A DNA stretch of 64,000 nucleotides from an uncultured Collinsella sp. GTDB taxonomy: Bacteria; Actinomycetota; Coriobacteriia; Coriobacteriales; Coriobacteriaceae. Position numbers and translations under genes: made by a program. The stretch spans positions 1-64,000 of the forward strand of contig CAUGTZ010000010.1 in NCBI GenBank assembly GCA_959602645.1, read 5' to 3'. Shown here in pieces: positions 25,149 through 32,733 of this stretch. Position 1 is the first letter of the stretch, and the number at the start of each line of letters is the position of its first letter. The notes beneath the pieces are model-generated. The model was not told the origin of the DNA, did no database searches, and saw only the letters and a program-made list of their open reading frames with translations.

Positions 25149-26075
25149 CTATGCCGGCTGACGGTCGAGACACGCGTCCCACATTTGGTCGCGCTCCTCT
25201 TGGCTAATGCCCTTGAGTGTCTTGTCGATGAGCTTAAGGAGCTTGTCCGAACCCTTGCGGCAGCCGACGTTTGCCGCGACCTCCTGCTTAAAGCCCTCGC
25301 CCTCGGCAAAATGAATGGGGACGATGCCCGGGTTTTGGGCCATATAGCCCTTCTCGTTCTCGGTGTTGTAGGTCACGGCGTCGCAGGTGCCCTGCAGCAG
25401 GTTCGAAAATACCGTGGGGACGGAGTCGACCGGGTTCTTGTGCACAACGCCCGGAATCTCGTCGATGACGGTATCGAGCATGGTGTCCTTTTGGCCGAGG
25501 ACCGTAGCGCCGCTAAAGTCGCTGAGCTTGGTCGCATTCTGGTAGGGCGAGCCCTCTTTTACGAACAGGCCAAAGTAGCCGATAAAGTACGGATCGGAAA
25601 ATCCGACGGACTCCTCACGCTCGGGCGTTGCGCTCATGCCGGCGATGATGAGGTCGATCTGGCCGTTGTTGAGCGAATCGATAAGGCCCGAGAAGCTCTG
25701 CTTGACGGCAACGGGCTCGCCGCCGAGGGCCTTGCAGACGATCTTGGCGATCTGCACGTCGTAGCCATCGGCGTAGGCTCCCTGCACGTTGTCGATGGGA
25801 ATGGTGAACTCGCTGGCCTCGGAGACCTGCCAGTTGTACGGGGCGTAGGCCGCCTCCATACCGATGCGGATCTTGTCCTTGCCGATCACGGAATCGGACA
25901 GGTCGTCGCGACCGCCGCCCGTCGTGGGCTGAACCACCTTGAGCGTGGAGGGGCGCTGGCAGCCGGCGAGCGCGCCGGCGACGACGGAAGCGCTCGCAGC
26001 GAGAGCGCTACCCAAAAAGATGCGGCGGCTGCATACCGGCTGTGGATGCGCGTCGCGTTGATGGGGAGAATGCAT
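25149..26075 (-). CDS. Amino-acid ABC transporter substrate-binding lipoprotein
   Basis: This 308-residue periplasmic-type binding protein (SBP family 3) belongs to the adjacent transporter. The N-terminus carries a twin-arginine SRRIFLG motif, a hydrophobic stretch and a lipobox AGALAGC, which suggests a Tat-exported lipoprotein. The domain begins IRIGMEAAYAPYNW and includes FSGLIDSLNNGQIDLIIAGM. The start at 26075 follows AGGGAAGG; a longer frame has no signal sequence at its end. Its ligand cannot be deduced. Confidence 0.92.
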   Translation of the reverse strand: MHSPHQRDAHPQPVCSRRIFLGSALAASASVVAGALAGCQRPSTLKVVQPTTGGGRDDLSDSVIGKDKIRIGMEAAYAPYNWQVSEASEFTIPIDNVQGAYADGYDVQIAKIVCKALGGEPVAVKQSFSGLIDSLNNGQIDLIIAGMSATPEREESVGFSDPYFIGYFGLFVKEGSPYQNATKLSDFSGATVLGQKDTMLDTVIDEIPGVVHKNPVDSVPTVFSNLLQGTCDAVTYNTENEKGYMAQNPGIVPIHFAEGEGFKQEVAANVGCRKGSDKLLKLIDKTLKGISQEERDQMWDACLDRQPA

Positions 26076-26173
26076 AATCTGCCTTCCCTGTTGAATCGTA
26101 TGCTGACGACTTAACAGGATATACGCCAACGACCAGCAGCGCAGCACAAGCTCGAAAAAATTAATAGACACAC

Positions 26174-26190
26174 GGTAGTCATTGGGGACG
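26174..26190. repeat. Partial arm of the GTCATTGGGGACG repeat
   Basis: GTAGTCATTGGGGACGT matches the left arm at 4557-4572 and directly adjoins structured element copy C. Confidence 0.8.
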
Positions 26191-26335
26191 TCGATGTTTT
26201 GGCAATGCCGGCGAGCGACGTCCAGAGCGAACAAGTGGCATGAAAAAGGCAGGGCATGACCAGAAGGTCTATGCCTTGCCTTTTGAATGACAAATTATCG
26301 CTCTGGACGGCGCGCAGCATCGACCGAGCGGCGGA
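26190..26335 (+). repeat. Structured repeat element, copy C (divergent)
   Basis: The main helix pairs 26219-26228 with 26300-26309 (CGTCCAGAGC/GCTCTGGACG). The inner helix TGGCAT/ATGACA has one mismatch. The apical hairpin is the longest of the four (about 26244-26284, with an AGAA loop). GATGTTTTGGCAA near its left end is shared with copy A. The tail hairpin is lost. It ends a few bases before the aldose epimerase stop. Confidence 0.75.
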
Positions 26336-26339
26336 ACCT

Positions 26340-27233
26340 CTAGAGCAGGGTAACGCTAAAGCTGCGGACGTCCGTCTCGCCCGGCGCCAGCGTAATGGTG
26401 TTGACCTTGTGCTCAAAGACGTCGTCCTCGGTGTCCATGGTGGTGTGGCCGGTCCAAGGCTCGAGCGCCACAAACGGAGCGTCGTTGGCGGCAGACCACA
26501 CGCCAATGTACTTAAAGCCCTCAAAGTCGATCTTGACGCCGTGGCCCGACTTGCGGCCGCGCAGCGTGAGCGTGGAGCCCGGAGTATCGGTGAACATGAT
26601 GGCGTCGTTATCGAAGCTGCGGTGCGTGATGGGCAGCACGTCCGAGTTGTCGGGAGCCTTGTAGCTACCCTCGAACGTCATAAGGCCATCGGGCGTGATG
26701 ACGGGGGCCTCGTTAGTCCAAACCTCGGTAAACGCCAGCTCGTAGTCCTCGAACGCCTCGTCCTCGGCGCCGGGGGCGGGCACGTTAAATGCGGGGTGGC
26801 CGCCCACCGAGAACGGCAGGTCCACGTCGCCGGTGTTGATGACGGCAAAGGTCTGCGTGAGGGTGGCGTCGCCGGTCAGGGCATAGGTCATGTTGAGCTT
26901 AAAGTGGAACGGGAACGCCTTGAGAGACTCGGGCGTGTCGGTGAGCTCGTAGGTAACGGACGAACCGTCCTCCGACACCCCGACGATCTTGTGCTCGACA
27001 ATGCGCGCGATGCCGTGGCGCGCCATCTCGCAGGTGCCGGCGGCAGACGTCGCCGTGTTGTTGCGCAACGATCCCACGATGGGGAACAGGATGGGCGCGT
27101 GCTTGCCCCAAAAGGCCGGGTCGCCCTGCCACAGATACTCATTGCCGTTGAGGGCAAGGCTCGTGAGCTGGGCGCCCATGGAATCGATGGCCGCGGTGAG
27201 GCCGCCGCGCTTGATGGTAGTGACGGTGGACAT
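26340..27233 (-). CDS. Aldose 1-epimerase family protein
   Basis: This 297-residue galactose-mutarotase-like protein belongs to the LacX/YeaD-type branch. Conserved features are NGNEYLWQGDPAFWGKHAPILFP, given in part, the GMARHGIAR-type histidine (MARHG) and SVGGHPAFNVP. It probably interconverts anomers of a sugar or sugar phosphate. The start at 27233 has GGAGGAAG upstream. It is monocistronic or co-transcribed with the unknown membrane gene upstream. Confidence 0.88.
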   Translation of the reverse strand: MSTVTTIKRGGLTAAIDSMGAQLTSLALNGNEYLWQGDPAFWGKHAPILFPIVGSLRNNTATSAAGTCEMARHGIARIVEHKIVGVSEDGSSVTYELTDTPESLKAFPFHFKLNMTYALTGDATLTQTFAVINTGDVDLPFSVGGHPAFNVPAPGAEDEAFEDYELAFTEVWTNEAPVITPDGLMTFEGSYKAPDNSDVLPITHRSFDNDAIMFTDTPGSTLTLRGRKSGHGVKIDFEGFKYIGVWSAANDAPFVALEPWTGHTTMDTEDDVFEHKVNTITLAPGETDVRSFSVTLL

Positions 27234-27312
27234 GCTACTTCCTCCAAAAGTAAACAACAGTGTCGAGGGTTATTGTCCCACTCTTGGCAGCAGGGCTGAG
27301 CGGCAGGCGCAG

Positions 27313-28179
27313 TTATTGAGCAATAGCATAAAGGTCAAACCCACCCTGCGGCGCGCTATCGACCGTATCGGGTGCTTGCGAATTAAAACTCACCGGGACC
27401 ATGCGCTTTGAGGCGCGGTAACGCGTGCCGTCGGTGGCGACGGGCGGCTCATCGACCGTGAGCTCGTAGTCGCCGGGCTTGAGCTCGATACCGTCACCTT
27501 CGGAATTGACGTATTGGTACTCGTCGATTGCTTGTCCCCTGAGCGTGCGGCCCACGATATGGACGAGCATTTGGCTGTCGCCGCGCGCGGTATCCCACGT
27601 CGCGCCGTCCTTAACCTCGACCGACACATGCACCGAGCGCGTGCGGCTGAGCGATTGCTCGACGGACATCTCGACCTTGGCGGCGTCTTGGCGCTGCCGC
27701 TCGACATGACCCCAGATGCTGCCGATTGCCGAGCAGGCGATAACGCCGGCCATGAAGGCGATGAGGATGGGGCCGAGCGGAGAACGGCGGCCCGCGTCTT
27801 CCTCACGAGCCAGGTCGGGGCGATGCGTGGGCGCAGGCGCCTGGGCGCCTTGCGCGGGCACGTCGAGAATGCTGAAAGATGCCGTACTGCCGGGGTCGAT
27901 GGTGTGGCGCGGTTGCGGGGTCTTTGCCGGCGAAATGGACATGTCGGCTGGCTCACCCAGCGTGGCCGTGGCATCGGCCTTTGCCTCGTCGGCCTCGGCC
28001 TGAGCCCAAGCCTGTTCAAAGGTCAGGGGCTCGGCGAGGTCGGAAGTGGCATCCGTCTCGACGGCATCGTTGCCGGTCTCGTCCTCGTCGCTCGACACGT
28101 CACGCGACGCGGGCTCGTCCCACTCCTCGTCCGGAGCCTCTCCCTCGCTATACCACCATTCAAAGTTATCGATATCCAT
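27313..28179 (-). CDS. Unknown single-pass membrane protein with acidic N-terminus
   Basis: I do not recognise this 288-residue protein. Residues 1-135 are acidic and rich in Asp, Glu, Ala and Pro, probably disordered and cytosolic. One transmembrane helix (about 142-163) follows a basic RRS stop-transfer, and about 125 residues then lie outside. The outer part is beta-rich with conserved-looking GDYELTVDEPPVA and DGTRYRASKRMVP segments, possibly an Ig-like or PASTA-like sensor fold. Only the topology is supported. Confidence 0.7.
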   Translation of the reverse strand: MDIDNFEWWYSEGEAPDEEWDEPASRDVSSDEDETGNDAVETDATSDLAEPLTFEQAWAQAEADEAKADATATLGEPADMSISPAKTPQPRHTIDPGSTASFSILDVPAQGAQAPAPTHRPDLAREEDAGRRSPLGPILIAFMAGVIACSAIGSIWGHVERQRQDAAKVEMSVEQSLSRTRSVHVSVEVKDGATWDTARGDSQMLVHIVGRTLRGQAIDEYQYVNSEGDGIELKPGDYELTVDEPPVATDGTRYRASKRMVPVSFNSQAPDTVDSAPQGGFDLYAIAQ

Positions 28180-28258
28180 ACGGGGCGCCCCTTAGGCCTC
28201 GCAAATAAACACTTGTTAGCCTTATACCCTCAGATGGCACGGCGGCTCGCACGGATTA

Positions 28259-28285
28259 TCACAAAGGGACTGTCCCTTGTTACAC
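28259..28285. repeat. Partial AAGGGAC-T-GTCCCTT palindrome
   Basis: A copy of the CAAAGGGAC/GTCCCTTTG palindrome family lies just after the AAA ATPase stop; its right arm is imperfect. Better copies lie at 29821-29849 and 49692-49720. Confidence 0.75.
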
Positions 28286-28287
28286 GT

Positions 28288-29604
28288 TTAGCCGTGGGCG
28301 ATCTTGTTTCTCAACAAGAAGTCGACCGCTCCTACGATTCTGATGCCATCGATATCCGTTGGATGGTCACCATCCCTGACAATCAGGATCTTCTCGTACG
28401 AATCAGGAATTTTTCCTAGCGTGCTTAGCTTGAGCGGTCGCAGCTCGCGTTTTCTCGTCGCTTCGGCATCGATCCGTTCGGTAACCTGGATATATTTGCG
28501 GTCCGACCCCTCGCCGATTGCGACAAAGTCGATTTCCCCCGCGCGCAGATGGCCGCAAAATACTTCGTATCCTTCAAAGACAAGCTGGTTGTAGATAACG
28601 TTCTCGAGTATCCTTCCGCTATCGCTACCTCTATATCCGTCAAGATAGCTGCGGATTCCCGTATCGGCTATGTAATATTTACCGCCTGTCTTAAGAAGCT
28701 CCCGCCCCTTGATGTCATACCTTTTTACTTTGGTAAACAGGTACGTCTCTTCCAGAGCGTCAATATATGCTGACACCGTCGATGCGTTGGTCTTACCGCC
28801 CGCCGATTCGTTGAGCGTCCCTACGATTTTATTGACCGAGGTTTGATTGGAGATGTTGTCTGCCAGGTACGCACAGAGCCGCTCGAGAACATCGCGCTTA
28901 GTGATAGCCCCGCGACCCCTACGCGTCGCGCGCAATAAGATATCGCGCGCGACGATTGTCTGGTAAAGGCTACGAATATAGTCGCGACACGGTTCATGTC
29001 TCGGCTCATCATGGGCCAGAAACGGCATGCCGCCGTAGGTTATGTACTGCTCAAGCACGGTATTTGAATTAAGGCGATTGCCCGTCTTGGAAACGAGCTC
29101 AACCCGCTCACCGAGCCCTTCGGCGACGACCGCATCAATCGAGCGAAAATCAAGATACTCGCCAAACGTGAGGGGCTGCATCTTGACCTCGATATATCTA
29201 CCCGAGATAAGCGTTGCAAGCTCGCTCGATAGCAAAAAGGCATTGGAGCCCGTGACATAGATGTCGCACGGCAAATCCACTCGGAGCGAGTTGACCGCCT
29301 TTTCCCAACCCTCGACATTCTGGAGCTCGTCAAAGAACAGGTAGGGATGATCAACGCCGTCGATGCGCTCCTGAACCATGCGATAAAACGTCAGGTAATC
29401 CGTAATTCCCGCATACTCTAGAGATTCCATCTTAAAGGTCATCAAGCGCTCGGCTGGCACCCCCTGTTGCGCCAGATGGTCCCTCATCATGTCCAATAAC
29501 GTGGATTTGCCGCAACGGCGTATGCCCGTCACGATTTTGATGAGGTCGGTATCCTGAAAAGCAATGAGTCGATCAAGATAACGGCTTCGGCGAACGATAT
29601 CCAT
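28288..29604 (-). CDS. AAA ATPase with DUF4143 domain
   Basis: This 438-residue protein has Walker A GIRRCGKST, Walker B YLFFDELQN and the C-terminal DUF4143 nuclease-like region (about 200-400) ending KILIVRDG. Such proteins are common in anaerobes and archaea, and their role is unproven; some may act in defence or mobile-element biology. Base composition is lower in GC than the neighbours and ATA/AT-ending codons are frequent, suggesting acquisition by transfer. Two tandem hairpin-forming palindromes lie just upstream. Confidence 0.85.
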   Translation of the reverse strand: MDIVRRSRYLDRLIAFQDTDLIKIVTGIRRCGKSTLLDMMRDHLAQQGVPAERLMTFKMESLEYAGITDYLTFYRMVQERIDGVDHPYLFFDELQNVEGWEKAVNSLRVDLPCDIYVTGSNAFLLSSELATLISGRYIEVKMQPLTFGEYLDFRSIDAVVAEGLGERVELVSKTGNRLNSNTVLEQYITYGGMPFLAHDEPRHEPCRDYIRSLYQTIVARDILLRATRRGRGAITKRDVLERLCAYLADNISNQTSVNKIVGTLNESAGGKTNASTVSAYIDALEETYLFTKVKRYDIKGRELLKTGGKYYIADTGIRSYLDGYRGSDSGRILENVIYNQLVFEGYEVFCGHLRAGEIDFVAIGEGSDRKYIQVTERIDAEATRKRELRPLKLSTLGKIPDSYEKILIVRDGDHPTDIDGIRIVGAVDFLLRNKIAHG

Positions 29605-29636
29605 AGAGCCCCCTAGCGCCCGACCAGACGTGAAAC

Positions 29637-29710
29637 CTTATAAACTTGCATTTTTAGCAAGTTTATAAGATGTTACCTTAGAAACTTGCGATTTTTGCAA
29701 GTTTCTAAGG
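29637..29710. repeat. Tandem pair of AAACTTGC/GCAAGTTT palindromes
   Basis: The first palindrome pairs CTTATAAACTTGC with GCAAGTTTATAAG. The second (29676-29710) pairs CCTTAGAAACTTGC with GCAAGTTTCTAAGG. Both loops are 7 nt and T-rich. The differing bases (TATA versus CTAA) are matched on both arms. They lie about 30 bp upstream of the AAA/DUF4143 ATPase start. Confidence 0.85.
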
Positions 29711-29734
29711 AATGAGCGAGCCCCTGGGCAGAAA

Positions 29735-29799
29735 AAACCGTCCCAACAATCGACGGTTTTCCTCGTTTTCGAGTTTTTCGCCGAATGTTGGGACGGTTT
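29735..29799 (-). repeat. AAACCGTCCCAACA inverted repeat with T tract
   Basis: Fourteen-base perfect arms (AAACCGTCCCAACA/TGTTGGGACGGTTT) flank a 37-nt loop. On the minus strand the stem is followed by six T, so it could end a minus-strand transcript, yet no minus-strand gene lies upstream. Confidence 0.7.
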
Positions 29800-29820
29800 G
29801 GGGAACCAGTCGATCCCAGA

Positions 29821-29849
29821 TGTGACAAAGGGACGGTCCCTTTGTCACA
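29821..29849. repeat. 29-bp perfect palindrome
   Basis: The 14-base arm TGTGACAAAGGGAC is followed by a central G and its exact complement. A sister copy at 49692-49720 has TGCGACA in place of TGTGACA, with the matching change on the other arm. Confidence 0.9.
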
Positions 29850-29910
29850 TTCTGTTAGAGTTGCAGGGACATAAAACTTGCCGATTAAACGCGACACTGG
29901 AGTAACCACC

Positions 29911-31140
29911 TTGACCGCCGAAACCTCGTCCGCAATAGCATCGACCGCCGCCGCGCTCTCCCCCGCACGCACCAAGCTCTGCCTGGCGCTGCTCGTGCTG
30001 TTGGGATTCTCGCTCGGCTGCTCCGAGTTCGTGGTCATCGGCATCGAAAGCGACTTGGCAACGGAACTCGGCATCTCGCTTGCCACCGCGGGCCAGCTCA
30101 TCAGCGTGTTTGCGCTTGTCTACGCTATCGCCACACCGGTGCTTGCGCTCAGCACGGGCCGCTTCCGCCGCTACCAGCTGCTCGTGTGTTATAGCATCGT
30201 CTTTGTGCTCGGCAACCTGGTCATGGCGTTGGCGCCCAACTTCCAGGTGCTGTTTATCTCGCGCATTGTCCTGGGCTCCGTCTCGGGCGCACTGCTCGCC
30301 GTGGGTGTGACGTACATCCCTGAGCTTCTGTCCCCGCAGCAAACTTCGCTTGCCATCTCGGTGGTATATGGTGCGTTTTCCGTGGCAATGGTCTTTGTCA
30401 CTTCGATCGGCAAGTTTGTGGCCGACACGCTCGATTGGCACGTGGCCATGTACGGCACGCTGACCTTTGCCGTTTTGATCTGCGGAGCGCTCGTGGCGTT
30501 TATGCCGCGCTCCGGTCAGACCGATGAGCCCGCCACCTTCCGCGAGCAGGCGGGGCTGCTGCGCGAGCCGAGCATCATCACCGGCATGCTCATCTTTTTG
30601 TTTGGCGTGGGGTCGGTCTACGTTTTCTACGGCTATGTGACGCCTTATCTTGAGCAGGTGCTGGGCATGGGCACGGTCGAAGCCAGCACCGCGCTTATGG
30701 CCTACGGTGTGTTCTGCCTGATCTCGAACATCCTAGGCGGATGGATCGACGCGCGTTTTGGCATGAAGGCACTGCTGGTTACGTTCGCGCTGCAGGCGGC
30801 GGCATTGTTTGGGCTGTTTGCCGTGGGCGGCACCATGCCGCTCGCACTGGTCTTTGTCTTTAGTCTGGCAATGCTCATGTACCTGTTCTCGGTGTCATGC
30901 ATCACGCACTTTATGGACGTGGCACGCAGCCGCCATCCCAAGTCGATGGTACTTGCAAGTTCGGTTGAGCCCATGGCGTTTAACGTCGGCATCTCGTTTG
31001 GCACCGCGGTAGGCGGCGCCGTTGTGAGCAGCGTTGGCATTGCGTACGTGGGTGCCGTGGGCGCCGCGTTCTCGCTTGTGGCCTGGGCGCTCACGCTGGT
31101 AACGATTAAGTTGGCTCGCTGGGAGCGCCACCGCGGGTAG
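29911..31140 (+). CDS. MFS transporter, DHA1 drug/sugar efflux type
   Basis: This membrane protein of about 409 residues has 12 predicted helices and resembles AraJ/YdhP-type efflux permeases. The conserved early GCSEFVVIGI segment and the LSTGRFRR loop between helices 2 and 3 support this. The TTG start at 29911 is preceded by GGAG; a TTG 33 nt earlier has no ribosome site. Substrate is unknown. It is a single gene downstream of a cluster of palindromes. Confidence 0.85.
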   Translation: MTAETSSAIASTAAALSPARTKLCLALLVLLGFSLGCSEFVVIGIESDLATELGISLATAGQLISVFALVYAIATPVLALSTGRFRRYQLLVCYSIVFVLGNLVMALAPNFQVLFISRIVLGSVSGALLAVGVTYIPELLSPQQTSLAISVVYGAFSVAMVFVTSIGKFVADTLDWHVAMYGTLTFAVLICGALVAFMPRSGQTDEPATFREQAGLLREPSIITGMLIFLFGVGSVYVFYGYVTPYLEQVLGMGTVEASTALMAYGVFCLISNILGGWIDARFGMKALLVTFALQAAALFGLFAVGGTMPLALVFVFSLAMLMYLFSVSCITHFMDVARSRHPKSMVLASSVEPMAFNVGISFGTAVGGAVVSSVGIAYVGAVGAAFSLVAWALTLVTIKLARWERHRG

Positions 31141-31292
31141 CGCAATTGCGGCCAAAAGCCGCAGCACCGCCCACCATCTTTTGACCGCCTGGCGTTCGCT
31201 CCTGCAGCCATGCAACACGTCGTCTGCCGCCCAAGTCAGCATCTTTCCCGGCGCTATTTAACCACGCAAAACGCATCCTGTTAAGATTATCG

Positions 31293-31323
31293 CTATCGTT
31301 TTTCGCAATCTGAAAATCGATAG
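31293..31323. promoter_or_regulatory. Candidate operator upstream of GH4 gene
   Basis: CTATCG and CGATAG, each flanked by T- and A-runs, form an inverted repeat about 60 bp before the phospho-glucosidase start. It may be the site of the RpiR regulator encoded downstream in the same operon. This is inference. Confidence 0.35.
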
Positions 31324-31383
31324 AATCGCAGGTAAAGCTTTCGTAGTCTGAAGTGGTCAATCCGCACGAAAGGGGTTTACCAC

Positions 31384-32709
31384 ATGGACAAGAAAGCAGT
31401 TGTAATCGCCGGGGCCGGCAGCACCCACACTCCCGGCATCATCCAGAGCCTATTGCAGAAGAAAAACGAATTACCGCTGCGCAAGCTCGCCCTGTACGAC
31501 ATCGACGAGAAGCGCATGCATCTCGTCTACGACATCATGAAGCAGTTCATCGAGCAGGAAGCTCCTGACATCGAAGTTGTCGTGACGACCGATCCCGAAA
31601 AGGCATTCACCGATGTCGACTTCGTCTTCGCGCAAATCCGCCAGGGTGGCCTTCAGATGCGTCGCCAGGACGAGCGCATCCCTCTCAAGTACGGTTGCGT
31701 GGGACAGGAAACCTGCGGCGCCGGCGGTTCGATCTCCTATGGCATCAGGTCCATCCCCGGCGTCTTCGACCTCGTACGCTACGCCAAGAAATACAGTCCA
31801 GACGCCTGGATCCTCAACTATTCCAACCCCGCCGCAGTTGTCGCCGAGGCCACACGTCGCGAGTTTGACAACGACCATATCCTTAACATCTGCGATATGC
31901 CCACGGCTATCTTGCTCTCGTACTCTAAGATGCTCGGACTTCCCAGCTGGCGCGATATCGACCCCATGTATTTTGGACTCAATCACTTTGGCTGGTTTAC
32001 CAAAATCTACGACAAGCAGGGACGTGATCGTCTGCCGGAGCTCCGTCAGATGATTCTCGAGCACGGCATGGCCGTGAGCGACAAGCATCACAAGGACAAG
32101 GACTGGATGCACACCTGGGGTCAATACGTCAAGATTGTGAAGGACTATCCCGAGTATCTGCCCAACAGCTACCTGCAGTACTACCTGTACTCCAAAGACA
32201 TGGCAGATGACATGGACCCCAACTGGACGCGCGCCGACAACGTCATCAACGGACGCGAGAAGGAGATGTTTGCCGAGCACGACAAGTACCTGGCAGATCC
32301 CGCCAATTACAAGAGCCCCGTACAGAGCTTCACGGTCTTTGGCGACTTTATCGTCGACGCAGCCGCCTCTATCGCCTACAACAAGTGCGAACGTTATCTC
32401 GTAATCGTCGAGAATAATGGCGCCATCCCCAATCTGCCCGACGACGCCATGGTCGAGGTCCCCGCTTACCTGCGCTCTTGGGGCCCCGAACCCATCAGCC
32501 AGCCTGCTATCCCCACCTTTTACAAGGGGCTTATCGAAGAGCAGAATGCCAGTGAGAAGCTCGCCGTCGACGCATATTACGAGCATTCCTACCAGAAGGC
32601 GCTCGAAGCCATCGCAATCAACAAGACCGTCCCTTCGACTACCGTCGCGCGCCAAATCCTCGACGACCTGATCGAAGCGAACGGCGATTATTGGCCGACC
32701 CTGTCCTAA
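31384..32709 (+). CDS. GH4 family 6-phospho-alpha-glucosidase
   Basis: This 441-residue NAD- and Mn-dependent glycosidase hydrolyses 6-phosphorylated disaccharides in the cytosol by oxidation-elimination. The Rossmann start VVIAGAGSTHTPG, the metal ligands Cys170 in CDMP and His201 in NHFGWF, and NYSNPAA are visible. CDMP is the subgroup signature of 6-phospho-alpha-glucosidases (GlvA/MalH/AglB), so phosphorylated maltose-type sugars are the likely substrate. AAAGGGG precedes the ATG. It heads an operon with a PTS transporter and an RpiR regulator, and has a paralogue at 37029-38354. Confidence 0.92.
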   Translation: MDKKAVVIAGAGSTHTPGIIQSLLQKKNELPLRKLALYDIDEKRMHLVYDIMKQFIEQEAPDIEVVVTTDPEKAFTDVDFVFAQIRQGGLQMRRQDERIPLKYGCVGQETCGAGGSISYGIRSIPGVFDLVRYAKKYSPDAWILNYSNPAAVVAEATRREFDNDHILNICDMPTAILLSYSKMLGLPSWRDIDPMYFGLNHFGWFTKIYDKQGRDRLPELRQMILEHGMAVSDKHHKDKDWMHTWGQYVKIVKDYPEYLPNSYLQYYLYSKDMADDMDPNWTRADNVINGREKEMFAEHDKYLADPANYKSPVQSFTVFGDFIVDAAASIAYNKCERYLVIVENNGAIPNLPDDAMVEVPAYLRSWGPEPISQPAIPTFYKGLIEEQNASEKLAVDAYYEHSYQKALEAIAINKTVPSTTVARQILDDLIEANGDYWPTLS

Positions 32710-32733
32710 CTCCCCGCGCATCAAAGGAACATC

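Larger units (their letters stand above)
29605..29910. other. Palindrome cluster between AAA ATPase and MFS genes
   Basis: Four inverted repeats follow one another in this divergent intergenic region: 29637-29669, 29676-29710, 29735-29799 and 29821-29849. The first two are nearest the ATPase start and may be operators. No gene is seen. Confidence 0.8.

Noticed and set aside
29637..29710. Tandem palindromes as a possible short CRISPR-like array
   Set aside because: There are only two units, the repeats themselves are palindromes and there is no regular spacer or cas gene.
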